64,000 bases of DNA from an uncultured Pelagibacteraceae bacterium. Its GTDB lineage: Bacteria; Pseudomonadota; Alphaproteobacteria; Pelagibacterales; Pelagibacteraceae. A model generated the notes under the pieces. It was not told the origin of the DNA and did not search any database. It was given only the letters and a program-made list of their open reading frames with translations. Below are positions 8,736-17,749 of this stretch, one piece after another (the first letter of the stretch is position 1; the number at the start of each line of letters is the position of its first letter). Position numbers and translations under genes: made by a program. The stretch lies in contig CACIDN010000001.1 in NCBI GenBank assembly GCA_902585415.1, positions 115,001-179,000 on the forward strand, given 5' to 3'.

Positions 8736-9086
8736 TTGTACCTTAGCTTCAATTATAAAGAAGTAAACTATGAGGGTTATGGTTTAGAAATCGTATCTGA
8801 TTCAAAAAAACATATATACTTATTTTACGTAGATACCAATATTTTACCAAGATTTACAAAATTAAATCATCTTAAAAATACAAAAAATCTTAAAAGCGCA
8901 GATGTCACACTTGAATATATCAAAACAAATTTGCCCATCCATAGTACTAATTTAAATCTCTTCACGTATGAAGGGAGACAGGTTATGGAAGAATTAAGAA
9001 GTAAACATAAAGAAATTTTTTTAAATTTTGAAAAAAAAAGAGATGATGACGAAAACTTTAATTTAAAAAAATATGCAAGAAAATAA
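8736..9086 (+). CDS. Hypothetical protein, 116 aa
   Basis: I do not recognise this protein. The start is TTG at 8736, directly after the radical SAM stop, and the 3' end overlaps the next formyltransferase gene by 14 nt, which supports translation in an operon. It has no signal peptide, membrane segment or cysteine motif; the second half is charged. A compact N-terminal beta-rich region (VNYEGYGLEIV, HIYLFYVDTN) is followed by a helical part. It may be an accessory subunit of the radical SAM protein, but only the position suggests this. Confidence 0.6.
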   Translation: MYLSFNYKEVNYEGYGLEIVSDSKKHIYLFYVDTNILPRFTKLNHLKNTKNLKSADVTLEYIKTNLPIHSTNLNLFTYEGRQVMEELRSKHKEIFLNFEKKRDDDENFNLKKYARK

Positions 9087-9714
9087 TTATAGATTTTTAA
9101 TTTTATTCGATAAAAAAACGAAAATTAATGAAAAATTTTTCAATAAGAATATTTTTTTAAAAAAAATAAACAAAAATAGAAAAGTAATATTTGGTAAATT
9201 ATCAGATATCAAAAAATTTAATCTAATCATTTTAATTGGTTTTACAAAAAAAATTAAGTTAAAAAACAACAAAAAATATTTTACGATTCATGAAAGCGAT
9301 CTACCTAAAGGTAGAGGTTTTTCACCCATCAAACACCAAATTATGAAGGGAAAAAAAAATATAATTTGTTCATGTATAATATTAAATAATAAAATAGATG
9401 CGGGAAAAATTATTTTCAAAGATAAACTTAAAATTAATAAAAGTGATTTTTTTGATGAAATAAAAAAGAAACAAATGAATGTTACTGTAAATATGTTAGC
9501 TAGATTAATAAATAATTATCCAAAAAATGTAAAAGCAGCCAAAGATCAGAAAGGAAAAGCCTCATATTTTAAAAAGCTGACAAAAGAAAGTGATAAAATT
9601 AATATAAACAAAAGTTTGATCTCACAAATAGATAAAATAAGGTCAACAAATTATTTTGAATATAAAAATTTTTTTTATTTCAAAAAAAGAAAGTTTTTTT
9701 TAAAGATTTACTAG
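9073..9714 (+). CDS. Formyltransferase-like protein, H-E-S-D-L-P-K-G-R-G type
   Basis: The core HESDLPKGRGFSPIKHQIMKG and KIDAGKIIFKD fit formyl_trans_N, in a variant (H-x-S-D-L-P-K-G-x-G-x-S-P) that I know from proteins beside pseudaminic acid genes. The catalytic His and Asp are present, but the usual Asn two residues before the His is Thr (F-T-I-H). The protein is 213 aa and starts at ATG 9073, overlapping the hypothetical gene. It is only distantly like the formyltransferase at 6869. A role in formylating an amine of a nonulosonic acid is likely from context; the Asn change leaves catalysis uncertain. Confidence 0.75.
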   Translation: MQENNYRFLILFDKKTKINEKFFNKNIFLKKINKNRKVIFGKLSDIKKFNLIILIGFTKKIKLKNNKKYFTIHESDLPKGRGFSPIKHQIMKGKKNIICSCIILNNKIDAGKIIFKDKLKINKSDFFDEIKKKQMNVTVNMLARLINNYPKNVKAAKDQKGKASYFKKLTKESDKININKSLISQIDKIRSTNYFEYKNFFYFKKRKFFLKIY

Positions 9715-9740
9715 TTTTAAATATAAAAAATATAACTAGT
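9710..9740. terminator. Inverted repeat between convergent genes, possible terminator
   Basis: ACTAGTT at 9710-9716 is mirrored by AACTAGT at 9734-9740 around an A/T loop, between the convergent genes ending at 9714 and 9736. The stem is short and A/T-rich with no long T tract directly after it, so termination activity is doubtful. Confidence 0.25.
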
Positions 9741-11145
9741 ATATTACCGAAGAAATCTTGCCATAAAGCCTTGAGCTAAATTTCTTACCATCGGAAAATA
9801 CTATCTTATTTCTGTATTTATCAATTTTATTATGACTTGTTTTTTTTTGGGGCGAAATTGATTTTTTTATGTAATTTAAAATTCTGTTTGGATCATCACA
9901 AATTTTTATGTTGGGGAATTTGGTAACATCATTAAATTGCTCCCATATATCAATTAATCTTTTTTTGACCATTTCATTCTTTGGACTAAACAAAATAATA
10001 TTTTTATAAAATATTGAAGCCTCTATGGTAACAGAACCAGCAGAAGTAAGAATAAATTTTGAATTTTTAATTAGACTTAAAGAATATTTAAAATCATCTG
10101 ATGTCATCTTAGATTCTGGTAAATTATAAGTGTACCTACTTTTCATTTGTGGATCTAAAATTATATTTTTATACTTGCTAAAATTAATTATCTCCAATTC
10201 CTGATTTAAGGTATACGGATGAGGTCTAAAAATTAATTTAAAATTTTTATATTTTTTTTTATTTTCCTCCAAAAAGTTTTCAATTTTATCAAGTATTATT
10301 ACGTTATCTTGTTTCACTGGATTTGCACAATCAAAAAAAACAGCATAGTTAAAATTATAAGGATTTTTAATTTTTTTGTTTCTTTTGATAAAGTATTCAT
10401 CTAACCGGGGTGTGCCTATTGTAAAAATTTTGCCTTTGTAATTTTGTTTCTTTAGAGGTTTTTTAATTTGCTCTCCCCAAACACTGATAAAATCTGGATG
10501 GTTTATCATATATCTACCGAATAAGTTATCCCAATTTTCAGAAACCGTTAATACTTTTTTCATTCTTTTTTTTTTAAAATATCTAATAGTATCAAAGATT
10601 GAGATATGGCTCCCGTTAAAAGGAATTATTACCATGTCTGGATTTTCATTTTTATATAAATTTAATAAGTTATTATTTGGCAATATTAAACTCTTTATAA
10701 TATCGTCAAAAATCTTGTGGAAAAAAATTATATGTAAAAATCTTTTAAATTTTTTAATTGACCAAATTAAGATTCTTTTAATTCCTAGAACTAAGTTTGG
10801 TTTTTCGTATGGATAAAAAAGCCTATTTAATTTTATGTTATTATAATAGTAAATTTGATATTTAATATTAGAGAGTGTATTTTTATGCTTATATTGAATT
10901 TTTTCGAATAAATATGTAAATATTTTTTTTTGAAAATTATTATACTTAAACTTAAAAATTATTTTTTTTTTAAAACTACTCGATCTTTTTTTTCCAACTA
11001 TGTTTTCAATTCGTTTTTCTTTTATGTTGTCATCTAAAATATAAAAACAATTGTATTTTTTTTCTAATTTCTCAAATGCATTTGTATATACATAGTTTTT
11101 AATATATAGGAGATGATTAAGTACTATGAATATTTTTTTTTTCAT
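9736..11145 (-). CDS. GT-B-fold glycosyl/glycerophosphotransferase-like protein
   Basis: A 469-aa cytoplasmic protein. LIFRPHPYTL in the C-terminal half is the R-P-H-P motif seen in CDP-glycerol glycerophosphotransferase-like and capsule transferases. FILTSAGSVTIEASIF is the nucleotide-binding S-x-x-x-E-A segment of that fold, and TVSENWDNLFGRY precedes a G-T-P-R-L-D-E motif. The N-terminal half is basic and low in complexity. It is transcribed against the neighbouring nonulosonic acid genes and separated from pseH by about 117 nt without features. It is a candidate transferase for one of the sugars made here; donor and acceptor are unknown. Confidence 0.65.
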   Translation of the reverse strand: MKKKIFIVLNHLLYIKNYVYTNAFEKLEKKYNCFYILDDNIKEKRIENIVGKKRSSSFKKKIIFKFKYNNFQKKIFTYLFEKIQYKHKNTLSNIKYQIYYYNNIKLNRLFYPYEKPNLVLGIKRILIWSIKKFKRFLHIIFFHKIFDDIIKSLILPNNNLLNLYKNENPDMVIIPFNGSHISIFDTIRYFKKKRMKKVLTVSENWDNLFGRYMINHPDFISVWGEQIKKPLKKQNYKGKIFTIGTPRLDEYFIKRNKKIKNPYNFNYAVFFDCANPVKQDNVIILDKIENFLEENKKKYKNFKLIFRPHPYTLNQELEIINFSKYKNIILDPQMKSRYTYNLPESKMTSDDFKYSLSLIKNSKFILTSAGSVTIEASIFYKNIILFSPKNEMVKKRLIDIWEQFNDVTKFPNIKICDDPNRILNYIKKSISPQKKTSHNKIDKYRNKIVFSDGKKFSSRLYGKISSVIY

Positions 11146-11262
11146 ATTTAAGATAAACTAAAACAATTCTTATTATCATTTGCTATTAATACAAAGAAAT
11201 TTTTAAAAAGCAATAATATATAAACTTTACTTACAAAATATGATAAATGAATATTATAAATC

Positions 11263-11778
11263 ATGATTTCTTTGATAAGTAAAAAAACCAAAAAATTAAA
11301 AAAAACAGATGTAATCCAAATTTGCAAACTAAAAAATACTGAGTGGAGATACGGTTTTAATTCTCAAAAAGCATGGTTTGATAAATATGTTAAATTAAAT
11401 GATATTCACAATATGCTTCTTATTAATAAAAAAATTTATGCCTACACATGTCTAAGAAATCGAAGTTATAAAATTGGAAAAAATTTAAGTAAATATTTGT
11501 TATTTGATACATTGATAGTCAGAAATACCGTTAGAAAAAAAGGTTTTGGTAAGTTAATAATGGAATATAATAATCATATAATTAATAAACAAAAAAAACC
11601 GTCCTTTTTAGTGTGTAGAAAAAAAACTATAAAATTTTATATTAAAAATAATTGGAAGTTAATTCACAGTAAACATTATAAAATTATGGATAATAATTAC
11701 CCAAATCAAAATGGAATGGTATTTAATGACATTAAATTTAAAAGATCAAAAAGGATATTATTATGGACAAACCAATAA
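11263..11778 (+). CDS. pseH: GNAT acetyltransferase, probable PseH
   Basis: PseH acetylates the 4-amino group of UDP-4-amino-4,6-dideoxy-N-acetyl-altrosamine. The 171-aa protein has FDTLIVRNTVRKKGFGKLIMEY, whose R-K-K-G-F-G is the acetyl-CoA-binding motif A of GNAT proteins. The early segment CKLKNTEWRYGFN resembles the start of the PseH N-terminal region. It begins a plus-strand run that continues with a small protein and pseI, sharing the TAATG junction with the next gene. The GNAT fold is well supported; the PseH assignment rests mostly on neighbours, and a LegH-like role would also fit. Confidence 0.65.
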   Translation: MISLISKKTKKLKKTDVIQICKLKNTEWRYGFNSQKAWFDKYVKLNDIHNMLLINKKIYAYTCLRNRSYKIGKNLSKYLLFDTLIVRNTVRKKGFGKLIMEYNNHIINKQKKPSFLVCRKKTIKFYIKNNWKLIHSKHYKIMDNNYPNQNGMVFNDIKFKRSKRILLWTNQ

Positions 11779-11990
11779 TGAAAAAAAGGAATAAAAATAA
11801 ATTAGCAAAAGGACTGAAGCTTATAAATGAAATTGAGAAAGTAAGATCAAAAAATAATAAAAATTGGATGGATTTGTTAAAATTATCACTTAGTTTGGAT
11901 TTTAAAAAAACAGCTAATATTTTAAATCGTATTGTAAAAGATGATAAGACAGTCTCTAGAATTGCCTCAAAAATAAAAAATCTTAAATAA
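11778..11990 (+). CDS. Small conserved-looking protein next to pseI, about 70 aa
   Basis: No function recognised. The ATG at 11778 overlaps the previous stop (TAATG); the track start at 11763 is five codons earlier. The protein is helical and basic, with an R-S-K-N-N-x-N-W-M-D-L-L-K-L-S-L core followed by a D-D-K-x-V-S-x-I-A segment. I recall similar short proteins, and similar tails, beside nonulosonic acid genes, but cannot confirm this here. It ends 4 nt before pseI, so it is almost certainly co-translated with the pathway. Confidence 0.65.
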   Translation: MKKRNKNKLAKGLKLINEIEKVRSKNNKNWMDLLKLSLSLDFKKTANILNRIVKDDKTVSRIASKIKNLK

Positions 11991-11994
11991 TTTT

Positions 11995-13026
11995 ATGAAA
12001 TTTAAATTGCCTTTTTTGATAGCAGAAATTTCAGCAAATCATAATGGTGATTTTAAACAAGCAACTAGATTAGTTAAATTAGCAAAAGAGAGTGGAGCTG
12101 ATGCAGTAAAAATTCAGACCTATACACCTGATAGTATGACACTTAATTCAAATAAAAATTTTTTCAAAATTAAAAAAGGTCTTTGGAAAGGATATAAACT
12201 TTGGGATTTATACAATGATGCAAAGACTCCATATAAATGGCATAAAAAATTATTTCAATACGCTAAAAAATTAAATATTAAAATTTTTAGCACTCCCTTC
12301 GATGAAGATGCAGTTGATTTTTTAGAAAGTTTAGATTGTCCCATTTATAAAGTTGCTTCTTTTGAAATGACGGATCTAATTTTGATAAAAAAAATAGCAC
12401 AGACAAAAAAACCAATTATTATTTCTACAGGAATGGCGTCACTTAAAGAAATTTCGGAAGCATATAATACAGCCAAAAGGTATGGTTGCAAGGATATCAC
12501 ATTGCTTTATTGTGTAAGCAACTACCCTTCAAATTTATCTGACTTTAATTTAAAAAACATTCCAATATTAAAGAAAAAATTTAAATGCCGAGTTGGTTTG
12601 TCGGATCATTCTACAAATAATATTGTTGCAAATACAGCTGTGGCGCTTGGAGCTGAAGTTATAGAAAAGCACATAGCTCTTTCTGATCAAAAAAAAGGTT
12701 TAGATATTGAGTTTTCATTAAAAGGAAAAGAAATAAAAAAATTTAAAGACGAAATTAATAATGTCTATAGACTTAAGGGAAAAAATTCTTTTTTTAGATC
12801 TAAAACTGAAAAAACTAGCAAATTATTAAGACGTTCAATTTTTGCAGTTAACTCTATTAAAAAAGGGGAAATATTCACAAAAAAAAATATAAGGAGGATT
12901 AGGCCAGGACATGGAATTCAACCAAAATACTACGACAAATTGATAAACAAAAAATCACCAAAAAAATTTTCTAAAGGTGAACCTGTAAATAAAAACATTT
13001 TAGAAAAACTCAACATATTGAAATAA
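11995..13026 (+). CDS. pseI: Pseudaminic acid synthase PseI
   Basis: Condenses 2,4-diacetamido-2,4,6-trideoxy-L-altrose with phosphoenolpyruvate to give pseudaminic acid. The PseI-type features are clear: IAEISANHNG, ADAVKIQTYTPDSMT, the WKGYKLWDLYNDAKTP stretch, FSTPFDEDAVDFLE, KVASFEMTD, IISTGMAS, VGLSDHST and VIEKHIAL with the metal-binding histidines. A C-terminal SAF domain starts at LLRRSIFAVNSIKKGE. Length 343 aa is typical. It lies 4 nt after the small protein gene and 5 nt before the ABC transporter. Of the three NeuB-type proteins in the window this one has the most canonical active site. Confidence 0.92.
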   Translation: MKFKLPFLIAEISANHNGDFKQATRLVKLAKESGADAVKIQTYTPDSMTLNSNKNFFKIKKGLWKGYKLWDLYNDAKTPYKWHKKLFQYAKKLNIKIFSTPFDEDAVDFLESLDCPIYKVASFEMTDLILIKKIAQTKKPIIISTGMASLKEISEAYNTAKRYGCKDITLLYCVSNYPSNLSDFNLKNIPILKKKFKCRVGLSDHSTNNIVANTAVALGAEVIEKHIALSDQKKGLDIEFSLKGKEIKKFKDEINNVYRLKGKNSFFRSKTEKTSKLLRRSIFAVNSIKKGEIFTKKNIRRIRPGHGIQPKYYDKLINKKSPKKFSKGEPVNKNILEKLNILK

Positions 13027-13031
13027 TATAG

Positions 13032-14786
13032 ATGATTAGTTTAATAAATTCCTTCAAAGATTTCTATTTCGTATATCTTTTTTTTAGAATTAAAAAGTTA
13101 CTTTTAATTTTTTCGTTATTTACTTTATGCACTATATTAGAGACTTTAAATATCGCATTAATCTTGCCACTCGTAAGTTTTATTTTTGGAGATCAAAATA
13201 ATATAGAAAGTATAAAATTTTTGAGTTTTTTAGATTTAAAAAACTTAATTCAAAATGATAATTTTATTTATTATATATCTTTATTCATAATTATACTATT
13301 TGGAATAAAATCAATTATTCTAATTTTATCTAACAAAATTCAAACAAACTTTTTCGCACAAATAAGATATAAAATTTCAAATTTTTTTTTTAATTATTAC
13401 ATATCAAAGCCATACATTTATTTTTTGAATGAAAAGCAAAGTTCAGAAATAATGAGAAATACTACAACGTTGAGCATTAGTTATGCAGGATTTCTTGAAA
13501 GATTTTTAATGCTAGCAAATGATTTCTTTATTTTTCTAGGCGTTATAATAATAATGATTTTTTATATCCCTAAGGTATTTATTATTTTATTTTTATTTTT
13601 TTTGATATTGGTTCTTATTTATACTTTTCTAACTAATTCATATTTTTTTAGTGCTGGGAAAAGATTATTAAACCTTTCATCAAGTATGCTTAAGGATATA
13701 CAAGAGTCTTTAAATAATATCATTCAGATAAAATTACAAAAAAAAGAAAGTTATTTTGAAAAAAATTTTGCTAAAAAAACAATAGAAAATAGTTATAAAA
13801 TTGCTAATTTAGCTTTTTTGCAATCAATACCAAGAATATTAGTAGAATTTAGCGCTGTTTTGGTTTTATTCTCATTAATAACTTTTTTAGTTTATGACTC
13901 ATACTCAAAAGAAGAAATAACTTCTATTCTTACATTGTTCACAATTACCATTTTAAGACTTTTTCCGTTTACAATAAAGTTAATGACATTTTTCAATACA
14001 GCAAATTCCTTTATACCTAGTCTAAACTTGCTTAAAAAAGAAATTTTAAAAATAGACAACGAAAAAGACGAAAGTAAAAAAACTAATGATGATTCAGAAA
14101 AATTAAATACACATAAAATCGATAAAATTAATTTGAATAATATTGATTACTCCTATCCAACCTCAAACTCAAAATTATTTGAAAATATTAATTTAGAATT
14201 AAATAAAAATTATATTTATGGTGTTTTAGGACCTAGTGGTTCAGGAAAAACGACTCTGTTAAACATTATATGTGGATTAATTGAACCCACAAGTGGAAGT
14301 GTTATGTATAACAATGAAGAATTAAAATCCAGCAAATTTTCGAATATTGCCTACGTATCACAAAATTCTTTTTTTCGAAATGATACAATAAAAAATAATA
14401 TTGCCTTTGGTTTGAATGACTTTGAAATAGATGAAAGAAAAATTTATGAGTGTTTAAAAAAAGTCGATTTATATGAACTTGTAAACACTTTTGACAAAAA
14501 AATTGATACTTACATAAACGAATTAGGTTCAAACTTTTCAGGTGGGCAGTTACAAAGACTATCAATAGCAAGGGCCATATATTCAAATACCGATATAATA
14601 ATATTTGATGAGCCAACATCTTCACTAGATCATAATACAAAAGTAAATATTTTACAGAGCATAAATAATTTAAAAGGCGAAAAAATAATTATTATAATCA
14701 GTCATTTAATAGAAGATATGAAAATTTGTTCTAAAGTTTATAAAATTGAAAATAAAAATTTAAAAGAAATTTATGCATTCAAATAA
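13032..14786 (+). CDS. ABC exporter (fused membrane and ATPase domains)
   Basis: A 584-aa half-transporter of the MsbA/PglK type that would flip or export a lipid or lipid-linked glycan. The N-terminal half has about five or six hydrophobic segments (LFTLCTILETLNIALILPLV, FIFLGVIIIMIFYI, FLFFLILVLIYTF and others). The ATPase domain has Walker A GPSGSGKTTLLN, signature FSGGQLQRLSIARA, Walker B IIIFDEPTSSLD and a switch histidine in IISHLIED. Between pseI and a NeuB fusion, and with no Wzx flippase seen in the window, it may export a nonulosonate-containing glycan. It overlaps the next gene by 14 nt. Confidence 0.88.
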   Translation: MISLINSFKDFYFVYLFFRIKKLLLIFSLFTLCTILETLNIALILPLVSFIFGDQNNIESIKFLSFLDLKNLIQNDNFIYYISLFIIILFGIKSIILILSNKIQTNFFAQIRYKISNFFFNYYISKPYIYFLNEKQSSEIMRNTTTLSISYAGFLERFLMLANDFFIFLGVIIIMIFYIPKVFIILFLFFLILVLIYTFLTNSYFFSAGKRLLNLSSSMLKDIQESLNNIIQIKLQKKESYFEKNFAKKTIENSYKIANLAFLQSIPRILVEFSAVLVLFSLITFLVYDSYSKEEITSILTLFTITILRLFPFTIKLMTFFNTANSFIPSLNLLKKEILKIDNEKDESKKTNDDSEKLNTHKIDKINLNNIDYSYPTSNSKLFENINLELNKNYIYGVLGPSGSGKTTLLNIICGLIEPTSGSVMYNNEELKSSKFSNIAYVSQNSFFRNDTIKNNIAFGLNDFEIDERKIYECLKKVDLYELVNTFDKKIDTYINELGSNFSGGQLQRLSIARAIYSNTDIIIFDEPTSSLDHNTKVNILQSINNLKGEKIIIIISHLIEDMKICSKVYKIENKNLKEIYAFK

Positions 14787-16587
14787 AACTGAAATAATAT
14801 TTGAAATAGCAAATTCACACAATGGAAACTTTAAATTGTTCAAAGAAACTGTCATACAGTTTACAAAAATAAATTATAAAAATAAGTCTATTAAATTTCA
14901 AATATTTAAATATGATAAAATCTCCTGTAAAAATTTTAGTTGGTATAAGGTATATAAAAAATTATTCTTCTCAAAATCTCAATGGGATAAAATTTTAAAT
15001 TTTTGTATAAAAAAAAAAATTAGAATTTATTTAGATATATATGATGAATATGGAATCTTTTTTCTCCAAAAATATAAAAAAAATATTAGAGGTATTAAGA
15101 TACAATATAGTTCATTAAATAATTACAAAATAACAAATTACCTTAAAAATAACTGTGATAAGCATTTAGAAATAATTATAAACATTACCACATTAAGCTT
15201 AACAGATATAAAAAAAATATATTCAGAAATTAAAGCAATATCTAAGAATATTACTTTACAATTTGGGCATCAAGATTATCCAACCTTATTGTCAAATTCT
15301 GGTTTTAATAAAATTAAATTTTTAAAAAAAAATTTCAAAAATTCAAAGATAAGTTTTGCAGATCATTTAGATAGTCAATCTGAAGAATCAAAAAGTTTTT
15401 TTTATATAGCTAATATGTTAAAAATAGATCAGGTCGAAAAGCATTTTTGTTTATCTCGAAAATTATCAAAGTTTGATTATTATTCATCTCTAGAGTTGGG
15501 AGAAATAAATAATATTATAAAATCAAAAATAGATGATACTAAAATTAAAAAAATAAATAAAAATTTAAGAAAAATTTACAATAAAAATTTTTTATTAAAG
15601 TATGAAAAAAAATTAGTGAAAAACAATGCAGTACCTCATTATACAAAAAATATAAAAAAAAATGATATTTTAAACAAAAAAAAAATAGTCTTAAAAAGAT
15701 GTAAAACAAAATCTTTATTTAATTTAAATGAAATAGATAAAAAATTTTTTAGAATTAAAAAAAATGTATATATCAATCAACCAGTTAGAAATTCTGATTT
15801 AGAGAAATTAAATGTTGGAGCTATAATTATTTCTAGGTCGGATTCTTCTAGGTTAAAAAATAAAGCTTTTTTAAAAATAGGCAATCTTACCTCTATTGAA
15901 CATTGTATTAAGAATACTCAAAAAATGAAATATTTAGATGATGTTATACTTGCAACTACCAATCTAAGTATTGATAAAAAATATTCAAAATACGTAAAAA
16001 AAACTGGAGCAAAAATATTTTTTGGAGACTCTACTAATGTAATTGAAAGAGTTTATTTAGCGGCAAAAAAAAATAAACTTGATATAATTGTTAGAATTAC
16101 TGGAGATTGCCCTTTTATATCAAAAGAAATTCTAGAGGAGCTTCTCATAAATCATTTAAATTCAAAATCAGATTTTACAGTTGGCAATAAGTTTCCCGTA
16201 GGAGCAAGTGGTGAAATTATAAATTTTAAAGCTTTGGAAAAATTGTATTTTTACATAAAAAAACAAAAAGACTTTAAGTACACTGAATATCCAAGTTTTT
16301 ATTTTAAAAATAATCCAAGATTATTTAATTATAATATCTGCAATATAAATTCTAGATATCAAAAAAATTTTAGATTAACACTTGATTATATAGAAGACTT
16401 AAAAATGTTAAGACATCTAGATCTGAAATTAAAAAAACTTAAATTGGATCAAAATTTGGATAATATAATTAAAGTTATGAATAAATATAAATATATTTCT
16501 AAAACCAATTCACATAAAAAGCTTGCATATAAATCAATCAATTTTATAAAAAAAATGAAACTAATAACAAAAATAAACTATGATTAA
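14773..16587 (+). CDS. Fusion: divergent NeuB-like synthase + SpsF-type cytidylyltransferase
   Basis: A 604-aa protein with two enzyme parts. Residues 1 to about 250 follow the NeuB barrel in order (FEIANSHNGNF, SIKFQIF, ISFADHLDSQS, VEKHFCLSRK) but replace the usual S-T-G-M by N-I-T-T and the S-T-P-F-D-E segment by L-D-I-Y-D-E. A SAF-like region follows (VPHYTKNIKKNDILNKKK). From about residue 350, VGAIIISRSDSSRLKNKAFLKIG, IFFGDSTNVIERV and VRITGDCPFIS are CTP_transf_3 motifs. It could make and activate a nonulosonic acid in one polypeptide, but the synthase part may have lost or changed activity. It overlaps the ABC gene (14 nt) and pseC (8 nt). No stop or frame break separates the halves. 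Confidence 0.85.
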   Translation: MHSNKTEIIFEIANSHNGNFKLFKETVIQFTKINYKNKSIKFQIFKYDKISCKNFSWYKVYKKLFFSKSQWDKILNFCIKKKIRIYLDIYDEYGIFFLQKYKKNIRGIKIQYSSLNNYKITNYLKNNCDKHLEIIINITTLSLTDIKKIYSEIKAISKNITLQFGHQDYPTLLSNSGFNKIKFLKKNFKNSKISFADHLDSQSEESKSFFYIANMLKIDQVEKHFCLSRKLSKFDYYSSLELGEINNIIKSKIDDTKIKKINKNLRKIYNKNFLLKYEKKLVKNNAVPHYTKNIKKNDILNKKKIVLKRCKTKSLFNLNEIDKKFFRIKKNVYINQPVRNSDLEKLNVGAIIISRSDSSRLKNKAFLKIGNLTSIEHCIKNTQKMKYLDDVILATTNLSIDKKYSKYVKKTGAKIFFGDSTNVIERVYLAAKKNKLDIIVRITGDCPFISKEILEELLINHLNSKSDFTVGNKFPVGASGEIINFKALEKLYFYIKKQKDFKYTEYPSFYFKNNPRLFNYNICNINSRYQKNFRLTLDYIEDLKMLRHLDLKLKKLKLDQNLDNIIKVMNKYKYISKTNSHKKLAYKSINFIKKMKLITKINYD

Positions 16588-17749
16588 AAAAATTCCTTAT
16601 AGTCGACAAACAATCTCCAAAGATGATATATCAAGTGTTTCAAAAGTTTTAAATTCTACTTTTATTAGTCGTGGCCCTATCAATGAAGAATTTGAAAATC
16701 GGATTAGAAATTATGTAAAATCAAAATTTTGTGTAACAACCAATTCTGCTACATCTTCTCTATTTATAGCCTGCAAAGCTTTAAATCTAAAAAAAGGGGA
16801 TATTGTTTGGACTTCTGCGAACTCCTTTGCTTCAAGTGCAAATTGTGCAGTATTATGTGGAGCAAAAATAGATTTTATAGATATAAATTTAGAAAACTAT
16901 AATATCAGCATTGAAAAACTTGAGCAAAAGCTAAAGTTAGCCTCAAAGAAAGGTAAATTACCAAAAATAATTATTCCTGTTCACTATGCTGGTTTTCCGT
17001 GTGATATGGAAAAAATTTTTAAATTAAAAAAAAAATATAAATTTAAAATAATAGAAGATGCTTCCCACGCCATTGGTTCAAGCTATAAAAATTTTAAAGT
17101 TGGCTCAAGTAAACATAGTGATCTAACCGTATTTTCTTTTCAAGCAGTAAAAGTAATAACAACAGGTGAGGGTGGATCAATAACTACAAATAATAAAAAT
17201 TTTTATGAAAAAATTAAGTTACTTAGACAACATGGTATTACTAAAGATAAAAAAAATTTTAAAATTAAAAAAAATTCCTTTTATCCTTGGTATTATGAGC
17301 AAATAGATCTTAGTTTTAATTTTATTTTGCCAGATATAAATGCAGCACTAGGATTATCTCAACTAAGAAAATTAAACCAAAATATTAAGAAAAGAGAAAA
17401 ATTAGTCAAATATTATAGACAAAAACTTTCTAAATCAAAAATTAAATTATTAGATTTTCCAAAACATATAAAATCATCACACCATCTTTTGCCCGCAATG
17501 TATAATTTTAAATCATTAAAAGATAAAGCAAACTTTTTTAGATTTATGAGTAAAAATAATATATTCCTTCAGGTATTGTATATTCCAATATATAAACATC
17601 CTTTTTATAAAAAAATGAAATTTGATGAAAAAAATTTTGTAAATACAGAAACATTTTATAAAAATGCTTTTTCCCTTCCAATGCATTTACAAATTACTAA
17701 AAAGGATATTGATATTATATGCTCGAAAATTAACAACTGGATACAATAA
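16580..17749 (+). CDS. pseC: PseC-like UDP-sugar aminotransferase
   Basis: PseC transfers an amino group to the C4 keto-sugar made by PseB. The 389-aa protein starts with IPYSRQTISKDDISSV, typical of PseC. It has TNSATSSLFIACKAL, PVHYAGFPCDM, IIEDASHAIGSSY and FSFQAVKVITTGEGG, in which the K before I-T-T-G-E-G-G binds PLP. The YPWYYEQIDLSFNF segment also matches PseC (Y-x-W-Y-Y-E). It overlaps the fusion gene by 8 nt and touches the next gene. Compared with the aminotransferase at 484 it is clearly the PseC subtype. Confidence 0.9.
   Translation: MIKKIPYSRQTISKDDISSVSKVLNSTFISRGPINEEFENRIRNYVKSKFCVTTNSATSSLFIACKALNLKKGDIVWTSANSFASSANCAVLCGAKIDFIDINLENYNISIEKLEQKLKLASKKGKLPKIIIPVHYAGFPCDMEKIFKLKKKYKFKIIEDASHAIGSSYKNFKVGSSKHSDLTVFSFQAVKVITTGEGGSITTNNKNFYEKIKLLRQHGITKDKKNFKIKKNSFYPWYYEQIDLSFNFILPDINAALGLSQLRKLNQNIKKREKLVKYYRQKLSKSKIKLLDFPKHIKSSHHLLPAMYNFKSLKDKANFFRFMSKNNIFLQVLYIPIYKHPFYKKMKFDEKNFVNTETFYKNAFSLPMHLQITKKDIDIICSKINNWIQ

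Noticed and set aside
14302-14640. 112-aa minus-strand ORF
   Set aside because: It overlaps the Walker A to Walker B part of the ABC transporter, which is strongly conserved on the other strand.
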